A DNA stretch of 64,000 nucleotides from Arthrobacter sp. ZGTC131 (GTDB lineage: Bacteria; Actinomycetota; Actinomycetes; Actinomycetales; Micrococcaceae): the NCBI RefSeq assembly GCF_002929275.1, contig NZ_PJIK01000006.1, forward strand, positions 62,001 to 126,000, written 5' to 3'. The position numbers were made by a program, and so were the translations under genes. Positions 1 to 7,888 of this stretch are shown in pieces. The notes beneath the pieces were generated by a model. The model was not told the DNA's origin and did not search any database. It saw only the letters and a list, made by a program, of their open reading frames with translations. How positions within the stretch are numbered: the stretch's first letter is position 1; every line of letters starts with the position of its first letter.

Positions 1-184
1 GCATCGGCAGGAACTGCAGGGCCGTCGTAATGCCGACGGCTGTGCCGGAATGGTTTGTGAGGACGGTGAGCACCAGCCAGTCCTGAGCCACCCGCTGCAT
101 CCACGTGCCGATATTAGAGACGAGTGCCCCTCCGGCCCAGACGCGGTAGTTGGGGTTCTCCAGTGACCGGAACATGGCGCTCAT
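1..184 (-). CDS. MFS transporter, N-terminal part (runs off window edge)
   Basis: Only the first ~61 residues are in the window. They begin MSAMFRSLENPNYRVWAGG and continue through GTWMQRVAQDWLVL, the typical start of DHA3/EntS-type major facilitator exporters (short cytoplasmic N-terminus, then helix 1). The ATG at 184 overlaps the TGA of the upstream MarR gene in a 4-nt ATGA, so the two are probably translationally coupled and the pump is a likely target of that regulator. Substrate cannot be read from this fragment; drug or small-molecule efflux is the family norm. Confidence 0.85.
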   Translation of the reverse strand, partial: MSAMFRSLENPNYRVWAGGALVSNIGTWMQRVAQDWLVLTVLTNHSGTAVGITTALQFLPM

Positions 185-633
185 TTGGCACTCAGCTGCT
201 GCATGATGCGGGCGGCGCGGCTGAGGATCCGGCGGTCCTCGTCGCTGAGTCCGGCAACGCGCTGGGCCAGCCAGGCAGTCCTCTGCCCGCGGGCCTCGGC
301 AAGGACAGCCTCGCCGGCCGGCGTGATTCCCACCTGGACCTGGCGGCCATCCGTCGGATGGGCTGTGCGGGTGACAAAGCCCTGTTCCGTGAGGGCGTTG
401 ACGATCCGGGTCATGGACGGCGCCTGCACGTGCTCGCGTTCAGCCAGTTCGCGGAGGGTCTGCGGGCCGCTGCCGTTCAGTTGGGCCAGGACCGTGTACT
501 GGCCGGGGGTGATGACGTCACCGGTTGCCTCCACCCGGAGCCTGCGGGACGTGCGCATCACCGCTGTTCGAAGGTCGATGGCCAGGATGTCCGGCTTGAT
601 GCTGTCCCTTGTCTCGCGGTCCGTTGCCGTCAC
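181..633 (-). CDS. MarR-family transcriptional regulator
   Basis: A ~150-residue winged-helix regulator. The DNA-binding core is visible as TLRELAEREHVQAPSMTRIV (HTH) followed by LTEQGFVTRTAHPTDGRQVQV (wing with the usual DxR signature) and a C-terminal dimerisation helix. The frame opens with TTG at 651, but a clear GGAGG (plus-strand cctcc, 645-649) sits 11 nt before a GTG at 633, so I place the start there. It is followed, with a 4-nt overlap, by an MFS exporter. A perfect palindrome lies just upstream (658-670). The arrangement is the standard MarR-pump operon with autorepression; the ligand is unknown. Confidence 0.9.
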   Translation of the reverse strand: MTATDRETRDSIKPDILAIDLRTAVMRTSRRLRVEATGDVITPGQYTVLAQLNGSGPQTLRELAEREHVQAPSMTRIVNALTEQGFVTRTAHPTDGRQVQVGITPAGEAVLAEARGQRTAWLAQRVAGLSDEDRRILSRAARIMQQLSAK

Positions 634-657
634 TGTGTGTTGCGCCTCCAAATATGC

Positions 658-670
658 TTAGCAATGCTAA
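658..670. promoter_or_regulatory. Probable MarR operator palindrome
   Basis: TTAGCA-A-TGCTAA is a perfect 6-bp inverted repeat around one base, located ~25 bp upstream of the MarR start. Size and position fit an autoregulatory MarR operator. The binding assignment is inference. Confidence 0.55.
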
Positions 671-996
671 TTACCTCTGCTAACCATTATGCTCCGGTGA
701 CGCGCAGGCGGCAAGTGCGTGCCGCCGTCGTGCACTGACCGGGGGCGGTTGCCCAGACCGGAGGGTGCTCCGCGTCGGACTATTTCCGTAGCACTAAATC
801 GGTTCCATAATGGCCCCATAAGCTTCGGGGACCCTCGCGCCGATGATGGCTGGCGGGGCGTTGCAGAGTCCCAGGTGGCCGCCCCGGCAGTTGGCGGAGG
901 GGGTGGCCACGCGGCCACGGGACAAGGTCGTCCCGGAACCGCTACCGGGGGAGGGCATCGCCAGCAACGAGAAAACAATGCACAAAGGAAATCATC
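671..996. other. Intergenic region, no gene seen
   Basis: 326 bp between the divergent MarR and VOC genes. It must hold the VOC promoter, but I see no convincing -35/-10 pair and no conserved coding frame. An AAAGG ribosome-binding site ends the region just before the VOC start. Confidence 0.5.
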
Positions 997-1377
997 ATGC
1001 TCACGGATTTAGACATCATGGCTGTCCTGCCCGCGAAGGACATCAAGAGGGCGCGGGACTTCTACCGGGACAAGCTGGGGCTGGAGCCGTCCGAGCCCGG
1101 GGCGGAGGACAACCTGGTCTACAGTGGCGGCCACGGAACGGGCTTTATGGTTTATCAGACCGACAATGCGGGGACGGCGAAGAACACCCAGATGGGCTGG
1201 ATGACGGACAACCTCGAACGCGAAATGGAGGAGCTGCGGGGCCGCGGGGTCGTCTTTGAGGAGTACGACCAGCCCGGGCTGAAGACGGAGAACGGCATTG
1301 CCACGGACGACTGGGGGAAGGCCGCCTGGTTCCTGGACAGCGAAGGGAACATCCTCAACATCTCCCAGCGCGCGTAA
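997..1377 (+). CDS. VOC-family protein (glyoxalase/bleomycin-resistance fold)
   Basis: 126 residues, the usual length for a single-domain vicinal-oxygen-chelate protein. Paired beta-alpha-beta-beta-beta modules are recognisable: AVLPAKDIKRARDFYRDKLG at the N-terminus and GIATDDWGKAAWFLDSEGNI at the C-terminus, ending in the typical FxDxxGNxL-type strand. The expected N-terminal metal His is not obvious, so metal binding and activity are uncertain. RBS AAAGG lies 8-9 nt before the ATG. No operon partner; substrate unknown. The family covers lactoylglutathione lyases, ring-cleaving dioxygenases and antibiotic-binding proteins. Confidence 0.85.
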   Translation: MLTDLDIMAVLPAKDIKRARDFYRDKLGLEPSEPGAEDNLVYSGGHGTGFMVYQTDNAGTAKNTQMGWMTDNLEREMEELRGRGVVFEEYDQPGLKTENGIATDDWGKAAWFLDSEGNILNISQRA

Positions 1378-1476
1378 CCGCTAACACTGGAAAACTACGA
1401 CGACGGCGCTCGCCGCCGCGGTCCCTCGCCGGTGTGGTCCCTGCCGGCAGGGACGGGCGCCAGCGTCGTCGTTCCC

Positions 1477-1569
1477 CTAAACGAGGGACCTGAGGAACGC
1501 CGCCGCGTCCTCGGCGACCCGCTCCGGGCACTCCCACTGGACCGCGTGCGCCACGTTGGTTGAAACTTC
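1477..1569 (-). pseudogene. C-terminal scrap of an alpha/beta hydrolase
   Basis: The last ~30 codons (VAHAVQWECPERVAEDAAA... FLRSLV, stop) match, almost residue for residue, the end of the hydrolase fragment at 15644-16072 (AAHAVLWECPERVAEDAVAFL). The His in AHAVxWECPE is the family's catalytic histidine. Everything upstream in this frame is unrelated. This is a detached 3' end, separated from a matching N-terminal fragment at 2260-2590 by the DHFR-like gene. Confidence 0.8.
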
Positions 1570-1609
1570 CGCGTCAGGTTCGGCTGCTTGAGGGGGTGCA
1601 TGGACGGAC

Positions 1610-2188
1610 TCAGTGATGCAGGGTAGGCCGGTAGATGAGCTCTTGGGTGTGGCCGTCGAGCGTCCGGCTCTCGATGAGCTCGAGGTCGAAGTCGGCCCCA
1701 CCCTGGAAGATCGGTGCCACTCCGGTCTGACCGGTGATCACAGGGAAGAGCGTCACCTGGACGCGGTCGACCAGACCGGCGGCCATCAGCGCTCGGTTCA
1801 GCGACAGGCTGCCGTGCGAGCGCAACGGCACCTCGGACACCTCCTTGAGCCGGGCGACAATGCCGACGGCGTCGCCGCTCACGACGGTCGCGTCAGGCCA
1901 GTCGAGTGGTCCTTCCAGTGTGCTCGACACCACCGTTGCCGGCAGGTTCCTCATCCGGGTGACCCATGGGTCACGGACCTCGGACTCCTCGGTGCTCGAG
2001 GCCAGCATCTGCGCGTGCGCCCGATACGTGTTGGCCCCGAAGACCATGCGCTGCTCCTGGTCATACAAGGCGAGGCGGTGGTCGAGCAGCTCGGGGCCTT
2101 GCTTGCCCCAGTAGCCGCCCCAGTTGCCGCTGTGGGCGCCGAAGCCGTCGAGGCTGGTAAAGACGTCGAAGGTGTAGGTAGCGGCCAT
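1610..2188 (-). CDS. Dihydrofolate reductase/RibD C-terminal domain family protein
   Basis: 192 residues beginning MAATYTFDVFTSLDGFGAHS; the xVxxSLDGF start and the closing strands (DRVQVTLFPVITGQTGVAPIF) are hallmarks of the YyaP/RibD-C reductase-like family. The middle has the SGDAVGIVARLKE and GSLSLNRALMAAGLVD stretches of the NADPH-binding part. The frame stays open far upstream, but GAGGAG lies 6 nt before the ATG at 2188, which fixes the start; the upstream 200 codons are hydrolase debris. Members are common in Actinobacteria as stand-alone, mostly uncharacterised oxidoreductases; activity is not assigned. Confidence 0.88.
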   Translation of the reverse strand: MAATYTFDVFTSLDGFGAHSGNWGGYWGKQGPELLDHRLALYDQEQRMVFGANTYRAHAQMLASSTEESEVRDPWVTRMRNLPATVVSSTLEGPLDWPDATVVSGDAVGIVARLKEVSEVPLRSHGSLSLNRALMAAGLVDRVQVTLFPVITGQTGVAPIFQGGADFDLELIESRTLDGHTQELIYRPTLHH

Positions 2189-2259
2189 GATGTTCTCCTC
2201 GAGTGCGGTTGATCGGGCGTGTGGACAAAGGCTGGTACCCACGGCGAAACTCATCGCAG

Positions 2260-2590
2260 TTGGCTCCTGGAGTCCGGCCGCCCCGGGTGTGGCCCATCGC
2301 CCTGACCAACGGCCAAGACGGTGGCGAGGATCAGCGTAGTCAGCAACACGGCGGGCGGACTGTTCTGCCAGGGAGTAGCCGGCCTCCGGTTTGTCCGCCG
2401 CGCCCTGCCTGCGGAGATCGGGGGCATTGATCCTGAAGGCGGTCAGCAAGGGGACCAGGCGGTCGAAGCTGCCGCGGGATTCGCCCCGCGCATGCAACAG
2501 CAGTACGGGCTTCGCGCCGGCTTCGACCTGGACGAGGTACGGCACCGTGATGCCGGTGCGGAGCCTGAGATCCCGTACTTCGGATTCCAT
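2260..2590 (-). pseudogene. N-terminal fragment of an alpha/beta hydrolase
   Basis: From the Met codon at 2590 the frame reads LRTGITVPYLVQ, KPVLLLHARGESRGSFDRL and APDLRRQGAADKPEAGYSLA, i.e. the first strands, oxyanion-loop region and APDLRGxG turn of an alpha/beta hydrolase. HARGESRG is an altered HGWGxS-type loop. Homology stops after SLAEQSA, before the nucleophile elbow, so the protein cannot be functional. It lies on the same strand as the C-terminal scrap at 1477-1569. Confidence 0.7.
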
Positions 2591-2919
2591 AGCGTCAGGG
2601 TACGCCGCGTCAGGACGAGTGAGTTCCGTAGGGGACCAGTGCACAAAGCGGGAGCCGCCTACTTTGATGCGCTCAAGACTTTCAGGCAGCCGCCGCGGCG
2701 GTCCCCACCTTCCAGTTCTGTCAGTGTAGGAGGCCAGGGATCTCCGCCTCTTGGCACTGGTCCAATTAGGCGCGCATTTCCTCCGCGTTGGCATGAAATG
2801 TGCGGCAATGAGTTTTGCTCAGTTTTTGTCTAGCTTTTTCGCATTTTCGCCTTCCAAGGGCTGAACGATAGTTACCGTATTAGTGCAGTGCAGACATTGG
2901 GGGTCGGGAAACCGGCAGA
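2591..2919. other. Intergenic region, no gene seen
   Basis: About 330 bp with no recognisable protein on either strand. Base composition drops at 2800-2900 (t-rich stretches), consistent with non-coding spacer. Confidence 0.4.
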
Positions 2920-2929
2920 ACAGTTCTGC

Positions 2930-3310
2930 CGGGCATCCCCGAGTCATCGCTACCACGGCTGAACAGTAGAGCGCTCCGACGGTGATGCCGAGCTGGCTGG
3001 TCAGCACGGTGAGGCCGTTGCCCCTTCCCGATACTCGCGGCCGGCGCGGAGGACGGCGGACTGGTTGTAGATGCCGATCGCGCCGAGTCCGGCACCCCAC
3101 ACGGCCATGAGGACCATGGCGCCCAGAATGGTTCCCGCCGAGGGAGAGGAGGAGCATCGCGACGGCAGGAGGAGCATCGCGACGGCGGGAGGAGCATCGC
3201 GACGGCGATGGCCGCCGTCGTGATGATCAACGAACGGGGGGCCGTGAGTCGACGGTGATGCCCACGATCCAGATGCCCACGAGCCCGGAGACGCCGAGGA
3301 CTGGTGTCCT
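2930..3310 (-). pseudogene. MFS transporter remnant with internal tandem repeat
   Basis: Pieces of a DHA1-type MFS protein can be read in shifting minus-strand frames: GVSGLVGIWIVGITVDSR, ILGAMVLMAVWGAGLGAIG, and LTVLTSQLGITVGALY. Stops and frame changes separate them, and a 20-bp triplication (3147-3206) lies inside. The gene is clearly dead. It sits next to the start of the TetR catabolic island and may have been its original exporter, but that is a guess. Confidence 0.65.
3147..3206. repeat. Three tandem 20-bp units
   Basis: The unit (a/g)ggaggagcatcgcgacggc occurs three times head to tail at 3147-3166, 3167-3186 and 3187-3206; copies 1 and 2 are identical and copy 3 differs in two bases at most. 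It lies in the decayed MFS gene, and 20 is not a multiple of three, so each added copy shifts the frame. Looks like replication slippage. Confidence 0.9.
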
Positions 3311-3370
3311 TCATGGTGGCCGGGCTGAGCCCGATAGCCTTTACACGTCCCTGGCTGGTGCTGGACGCTT

Positions 3371-4024
3371 TTAGAGCCGGAAGAGTGGCTCGATCTGTAC
3401 GCGCAGGCGCTCGTGGAGTCTCCCCCAAAGGTCCTCTGGCCGGAATTCGCGCGCTGGGGTGCGCAGGACCTCATGGATGTAGGTTCCATTGCAGTTCTGC
3501 GCGACTATCCGTGAGTCGACGTCGGCGGTCAGGTGTCCGGCTTTCCTTGCCTTGTCAAGGATGGATGCTGTGAGAGCGATGATCCTGTCACCTTGGGCGA
3601 TGCTTTGTGCCCCAAGCTGGCTTCCGGCCTTGAAACCGTAGTGCAGGTAACTGGTGACATTCTCCGGGTCGATTGCGTAGAACTGTGCGCGCGCCCGGAA
3701 GACGGCGTAGATCCGCTCGACGTGATCCCGGGCGGTGGAAGTGCTGGCAGCCAGTTCCTTGTCGGCGTCCTCGATGGCCTGAATCGTCATGTCCATGCGT
3801 TCGCCGATGACCAGAAGGAGCAGCTCGTGCTTGTTACTGACGTAGCGGAAGAGCGTGGCTTCCCCGACCCCGGCAAGTTCAGCCACTTCCTTGGTCGTAG
3901 TTTGCTCGTAGCCTCGCTCGTTGAAGAGTTGTTCGGCTGCGGCGCGGATGTTCCGGTAGCGCTCGATTCGCGCCTTTTCCCGCAGCCCGACGGGGGCGCC
4001 AGAGGTCGTGGCCTCGGAAGTCAT
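3371..4024 (-). CDS. TetR-family transcriptional regulator
   Basis: About 217 residues. N-terminal HTH: RYRNIRAAAEQLFNERGYEQ, then TTKEVAELAGVGEATLFRYV and the F-x-Y-x-x-NKHELL tail, all canonical TetR. The C-terminal ligand/dimer domain is typical in length. The frame starts with ATG at 4033, but AAAGGA directly abuts that codon and is 9 nt from ATG 4024, which I prefer. It reads in the same direction as the alcohol dehydrogenase (76-bp gap) and is likely co-transcribed with it. A palindrome in the divergent promoter at 5252-5275 is the probable operator; inducer probably a pathway substrate. Confidence 0.93.
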   Translation of the reverse strand: MTSEATTSGAPVGLREKARIERYRNIRAAAEQLFNERGYEQTTTKEVAELAGVGEATLFRYVSNKHELLLLVIGERMDMTIQAIEDADKELAASTSTARDHVERIYAVFRARAQFYAIDPENVTSYLHYGFKAGSQLGAQSIAQGDRIIALTASILDKARKAGHLTADVDSRIVAQNCNGTYIHEVLRTPAREFRPEDLWGRLHERLRVQIEPLFRL

Positions 4025-4100
4025 CGTTTTCATTCCTTTACAAACGCCCCTATCAGCGGTTGGGTACCGAGCGGCCTTTCGCAGCCGCCGGGCTGCTGTT

Positions 4101-5222
4101 TCAATTGAACATCACGATCTGGCGAATGGCGTTGCCGTCAGCAAGTTCATCCATCGCCTCATTGATCCCATCCAGGGTGATCACCGAGGAAGCCAGCTTT
4201 TCGACCGGCAGCCTTCCTTCCCGCCACATCTGCGCGTAAACGGGAATGTCGCGGGCGGGCACTGCAGAGCCGAGGTAGGAACCGATAATGGTCCGGGCCT
4301 CTGCCGTAATTCCCAGGGGTTCGATGGATGACACAGCCCCGGCGGCCGGCAGTCCGACAGTCACTGTGGTGCCTCCCGGCGCCGTTGAGCGTACCGCCGT
4401 TTCGAAGGCACGGGGGTTGCCCGCTGCCTCGATGACGAGGTGGGCACGGATGCCCAGTTCCTCGGCTACGCCAGGAGAGTACGTCTCTGTGGCCCCCAGC
4501 TCCTGCGCCGCTGTCAGCTTGTCCGGGTTCGCGTCGATGCCGATAATCCGGGCGGGTCCAGCCCACGCTGATGAGACTGCGACGGCGGTCAGCAGCGCCG
4601 CCATACCGACTCCTCCGAGACCGACGATCATGATGTCCTGTCCCTCCTCGGGCCTGCCCGCGTTGATGACGGCCCCGCCACCAGTCAGCACGGCGCAGCC
4701 AAGAAGCGCAGCGACCGTTGGCGGTATGTCGCTTCCGACGGGAACAACCGAGCGCCGGTTGAGCACAGCGTGAGTCGCGAACCCGGAAACTCCGAGGTGA
4801 TGAAGCACAGGCTGGCCGGTGCGGGTGAGGCGGGTGGCGCCCCCGGGCAGTGTTCCGGCGCCGTTTGATTCTGCTCCGACGCTGCACGGAAGCTTGCCGC
4901 CAGTGCGGCAGCTGGCGCACTCCTCGCAGCGCGGCAGGAAAACCGTGACCACCCGCTGGCCCGGTTCAAGGTCATTGACCTCCGCGCCGACAGCGACGAC
5001 CCTTCCGGCAGCCTCGTGGCCCAGCAGCATGGGTACGGGACGAAGGCGGTCACCGTTGACGACAGATAGGTCCGAGTGGCAGACGCCCGCAGCCTCCATC
5101 CTGATCAGGACTTCCTGCGGTCCCGGCTCGGCGAGGTCAAGCTCCGCAACGGCCAGAGGCCGGGACTGGGCATAGGGACGGGGGGAGCCGATGGTCTCGA
5201 GGACCGCGCCGGTAATCTTCAT
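4101..5222 (-). CDS. Zinc-dependent alcohol dehydrogenase (class III-like MDR)
   Basis: 373 residues, full length for medium-chain dehydrogenases. Catalytic zinc site: Cys48 in GVCHSDL and His69-Glu70 in LLGHEAAG. Structural zinc: Cys99, Cys102, Cys105, Cys113 in CEECASC...LPC. The NAD-binding turn GLGGVG lies near residue 200, with IGIDANPDK supplying the acidic residue that favours NAD over NADP. Architecture resembles AdhD/NDMA-type and S-hydroxymethyl-dependent class III enzymes. It is divergent from the hydrolase/BVMO genes and downstream-linked to TetR, so I infer oxidation of a pathway alcohol to aldehyde or ketone. SD AGGA 9 nt before ATG. Confidence 0.92.
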   Translation of the reverse strand: MKITGAVLETIGSPRPYAQSRPLAVAELDLAEPGPQEVLIRMEAAGVCHSDLSVVNGDRLRPVPMLLGHEAAGRVVAVGAEVNDLEPGQRVVTVFLPRCEECASCRTGGKLPCSVGAESNGAGTLPGGATRLTRTGQPVLHHLGVSGFATHAVLNRRSVVPVGSDIPPTVAALLGCAVLTGGGAVINAGRPEEGQDIMIVGLGGVGMAALLTAVAVSSAWAGPARIIGIDANPDKLTAAQELGATETYSPGVAEELGIRAHLVIEAAGNPRAFETAVRSTAPGGTTVTVGLPAAGAVSSIEPLGITAEARTIIGSYLGSAVPARDIPVYAQMWREGRLPVEKLASSVITLDGINEAMDELADGNAIRQIVMFN

Positions 5223-5251
5223 GGAACCATTCCTAGGATTGTGCTTCGTAT

Positions 5252-5275
5252 CACTCTTATGCTTTTATGAGAGTG
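5252..5275. promoter_or_regulatory. Candidate TetR operator in divergent promoter
   Basis: CACTCTTAT-gctttt-ATGAGAGTG forms a 9-bp inverted repeat with a single mismatch, followed by a second GAGTGTA element (about 5290). It sits between the divergent alcohol dehydrogenase and hydrolase genes, within 55 bp of the dehydrogenase start, a position from which one repressor could control both directions. Confidence 0.5.
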
Positions 5276-5407
5276 TAATCCGCACGGAGTGTACTTTCAA
5301 TATCGGGCGGCTGCCCTATTCATCTTGCGCCCGAGCGGACTCCCTCATCGCTATCAACATCGGTCGTCCCGTTAGTACCAGCCATTCAATACTCGAAGGG
5401 ATTGGAA

Positions 5408-6250
5408 TTGAAGATTCATCCAGATGCAAACGAGGGTCTCGCCCACATCGGGGCCCTGTCGGTTCCTTTCCATGACACGCTTGCACCGGAGGACTCTCGG
5501 AACACGATTGTCCTGATCCACGGAACAGGCGGAAGTGCCAAGACCCACTTCCGCACGCTGTTTCCGATGCTCGCCGCCCGGTACCGTGTTCTCGCTGTTG
5601 ACCTGCAGACCCCCGACGGGGAACTTACCCTCGGGGCATTGACTGAGCAGGTCGCCGGCGTCATTGACCAGCAGGCTCCTGCGCGGCCGGTCCATGTGGT
5701 CGGTTATTCGCTGGGCGCCCTGGTCGCGGCCGACCTCGCCGCTTCGCGACCGGAAAGCGTGGCCAGCCTGACTCTGGTGGCCGGCTGGGTCCGGGCCGAC
5801 ACCCAACAGAGGCTTCGCAATCGGATCTGGCACCGGCTTTTCGAGTCCGATCAGGACCTCCTGCGCGAATTCGTCACCTGGACAGCCTATGGCCACCCTT
5901 TCCTGGCCGGCCGCGGCGACGCAGATATCCAGGCTCTGGTTGACGCCCGCACCTTCCCGGAAGGGATCGCCGAGCAGATGCGGCTCAACGCCGTTGCCGA
6001 CCTGACCGGCAGGCTCGCCGGCATCACCGCGCCGTCCCTGGTCATCGCCGGCGCCCATGACCAGATGGTTCCGGCCCGACAGACCCGGCTCCTCTTCGGA
6101 GGCCTTCCCAATGCCCGGTACGCCGTTATCGGTAGCGGACACGCCGTCCCGCATGAGCGTCCGGCCCAGCTCTTCCAGCTCATCAGCGGGTTCGTGGAGG
6201 ACCCTGCCGCTACTCCTGCCGATGAGGTTCAGGAACCAATCTTTGTCTAG
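5408..6250 (+). CDS. Alpha/beta hydrolase
   Basis: About 280 residues. Oxyanion loop HGTGGSAK, nucleophile elbow GYSLGA (Ser), acid in GAHDQMVP (Asp) and catalytic His in IGSGHAVPHE are all present. Two TTG codons compete; TTG 5408 is 7 nt after GAAGGG, while TTG 5402 abuts it, so 5408 is preferred. The gene ends 43 bp before the flavin monooxygenase, which suggests one transcript. Next to a Baeyer-Villiger-type enzyme, ester or lactone hydrolysis is the natural role (inference). Confidence 0.9.
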   Translation: MKIHPDANEGLAHIGALSVPFHDTLAPEDSRNTIVLIHGTGGSAKTHFRTLFPMLAARYRVLAVDLQTPDGELTLGALTEQVAGVIDQQAPARPVHVVGYSLGALVAADLAASRPESVASLTLVAGWVRADTQQRLRNRIWHRLFESDQDLLREFVTWTAYGHPFLAGRGDADIQALVDARTFPEGIAEQMRLNAVADLTGRLAGITAPSLVIAGAHDQMVPARQTRLLFGGLPNARYAVIGSGHAVPHERPAQLFQLISGFVEDPAATPADEVQEPIFV

Positions 6251-6293
6251 CCAGTCGGAACCAGCACACAACAAGACACAATTTGGAGGAATA

Positions 6294-7823
6294 GTGGAAA
6301 GTACCCCAATGGGACATCCCGCATCCGATTCGCCGGTCGATGTCATCATCGTCGGTACCGGCTTCGGAGGCCTTGGCATGGGCGCGAAGCTGGCCCGCGA
6401 AGGAAAACGGTCATTCATCATTCTCGAACGGGATGAGGAAGTGGGAGGCACCTGGCGCGACAATCACTATCCCGGCGCGGCCTGCGACGTTCCGTCGCAT
6501 CTGTACTCGTTTTCCTTCCGCCCCAATCCGGAATGGTCCCGGATGTTCGCCCCCCAGCAGGAGATTCTGGACTACCTGCGCAGCGTCGCCCGGGACGAGA
6601 ACCTCCTTGAGCGGATGGTGTTCGGCGCCGAAGTAACCGGTGCCCTATGGGACGAGGCGGCCGCGTTGTGGAAGGTCACCACCCCCAAGGGTGAGTTCGC
6701 CGCCAGAACGCTGGTGACCGCCGTCGGACACCTGTCCGAGCCCAAGCTGCCCGTCATTGACGGACTGAGCGACTTTTCCGGTCACCTGTTCCACTCGGCG
6801 CAGTGGAATGACGAGATTGATCTGACGGGCAAACGGGTCGGCATCGTGGGCTCGGGAGCCACAGCCATTCAGGTGCTGCCCGAGGTGGCGAAGGTCGCCG
6901 GCGAAGTCGTCGTGTTCCAGCGCTCCGCCCCGTACGTGACTCCTCGTCCCGACCGGGCTTACACCGAGGAGGAAAAGGGCCTTTTCCGCAAGATGCCCGA
7001 GGTGATGCAGGAACTGCGCGAAGAGATGTTCTGGTCCAACGAGGAGCGCTACGCCCAGCGCCGCGGGACCCCGACGCTGGTCTCCGCCGCAGCCCAGGTT
7101 GCCCTTGACCATCTGCACCGGCAGATTGAGGATACGGAACTGCGCCGGAAGCTGACCCCGGACTACACGTTCGGCTGCAAGCGGGTTTTGAAGTCGAGCG
7201 ACTACTATCCCACGTTCACTCAGGACCATGTCCATCTGGAAACCGGCGGCATCACGCGCGTGGAAGGCAACCGGGTCCTCGGCAGGGACGGAGGCAGCCA
7301 CGAACTGGACGTCATCATCGCCTGCACCGGTTTCGAAGCCACGGATCTGCCCATCGCCTACCGCATCTTCGGCCGCGACGGCCAGCCGCTAAGCGAACGC
7401 TGGGCCAACGGCATGCAGGCCTACGCCACCACGGCCGTGCACGGCTTCCCGAACCTGTGGATTATCAACGGGCCCAATACCGGGCTGGGACATAACTCCG
7501 CTGTTTACATCGCCGAGGCCCAGATTGACTACATTATGGCCGCAGTAAACTTCCGCGATGAGGCCGGGGTGCCCGCACTGGAGGTGAGCGGGGAAGCGGA
7601 GGATGCCTTCATGGACCGCGTGGACCATCTCGCCCAGGGCACGGTATGGCTCGAAGGCGGCTGCAGCAGCTGGTATGTGGACCACCGCAACGGGCGGCTG
7701 ACCACCCTGTGGCCGGAGCCGGCCTATACCTTCCGGCAGGTCAATGCACCCTTCGACCCCGAACCGTATCTGACCTGGTCGCCGGATGAAGCCGGTGAAC
7801 ACATTTTGGCCGGAGTGCGCTAA
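6294..7823 (+). CDS. Flavin-containing Baeyer-Villiger-type monooxygenase
   Basis: About 509 residues. FAD Rossmann motif VGTGFGGLGMG near residue 18; NADPH Rossmann motif VGIVGSGATAIQ near 180. The BVMO fingerprint FxGxxxHxxxW(P/D) appears as FSGHLFHSAQWND, with Asn replacing the last residue. GxWxxxxYPGAACD (GGTWRDNHYPGAACD) is characteristic of cyclohexanone/steroid-type BVMOs. Start: GGAGGA is 3-4 nt before GTG 6294; the later ATG 6309 lies too far away. The predicted reaction is O2- and NADPH-dependent insertion of oxygen next to a ketone. Flanked by a hydrolase, alcohol dehydrogenase and SDRs. Confidence 0.93.
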   Translation: MESTPMGHPASDSPVDVIIVGTGFGGLGMGAKLAREGKRSFIILERDEEVGGTWRDNHYPGAACDVPSHLYSFSFRPNPEWSRMFAPQQEILDYLRSVARDENLLERMVFGAEVTGALWDEAAALWKVTTPKGEFAARTLVTAVGHLSEPKLPVIDGLSDFSGHLFHSAQWNDEIDLTGKRVGIVGSGATAIQVLPEVAKVAGEVVVFQRSAPYVTPRPDRAYTEEEKGLFRKMPEVMQELREEMFWSNEERYAQRRGTPTLVSAAAQVALDHLHRQIEDTELRRKLTPDYTFGCKRVLKSSDYYPTFTQDHVHLETGGITRVEGNRVLGRDGGSHELDVIIACTGFEATDLPIAYRIFGRDGQPLSERWANGMQAYATTAVHGFPNLWIINGPNTGLGHNSAVYIAEAQIDYIMAAVNFRDEAGVPALEVSGEAEDAFMDRVDHLAQGTVWLEGGCSSWYVDHRNGRLTTLWPEPAYTFRQVNAPFDPEPYLTWSPDEAGEHILAGVR

Positions 7824-7834
7824 CGGCCCCCATT

Positions 7835-7865
7835 GGGAGGCTGCCTGAGGAGAAGGCAGCCTCCC
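7835..7865 (+). terminator. Hairpin between BVMO and SDR genes
   Basis: GGGAGGCTGCCT and AGGCAGCCTCCC form a perfect 12-bp stem with a 7-nt loop, 11 bp after the BVMO stop. There is no T-run, so it may be an mRNA-stabilising or partial-termination hairpin within the operon. Confidence 0.65.
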
Positions 7866-7888
7866 GTCTAACCCAGAATGGAGAAAGC

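Noticed and set aside
3147-3206. CRISPR-like repeat
   Set aside because: Units are directly adjacent with no spacers and no cas genes; it is a simple tandem repeat.
5372-6463. 363-codon minus-strand frame
   Set aside because: Lies opposite the alpha/beta hydrolase, which has a complete catalytic triad on the plus strand.
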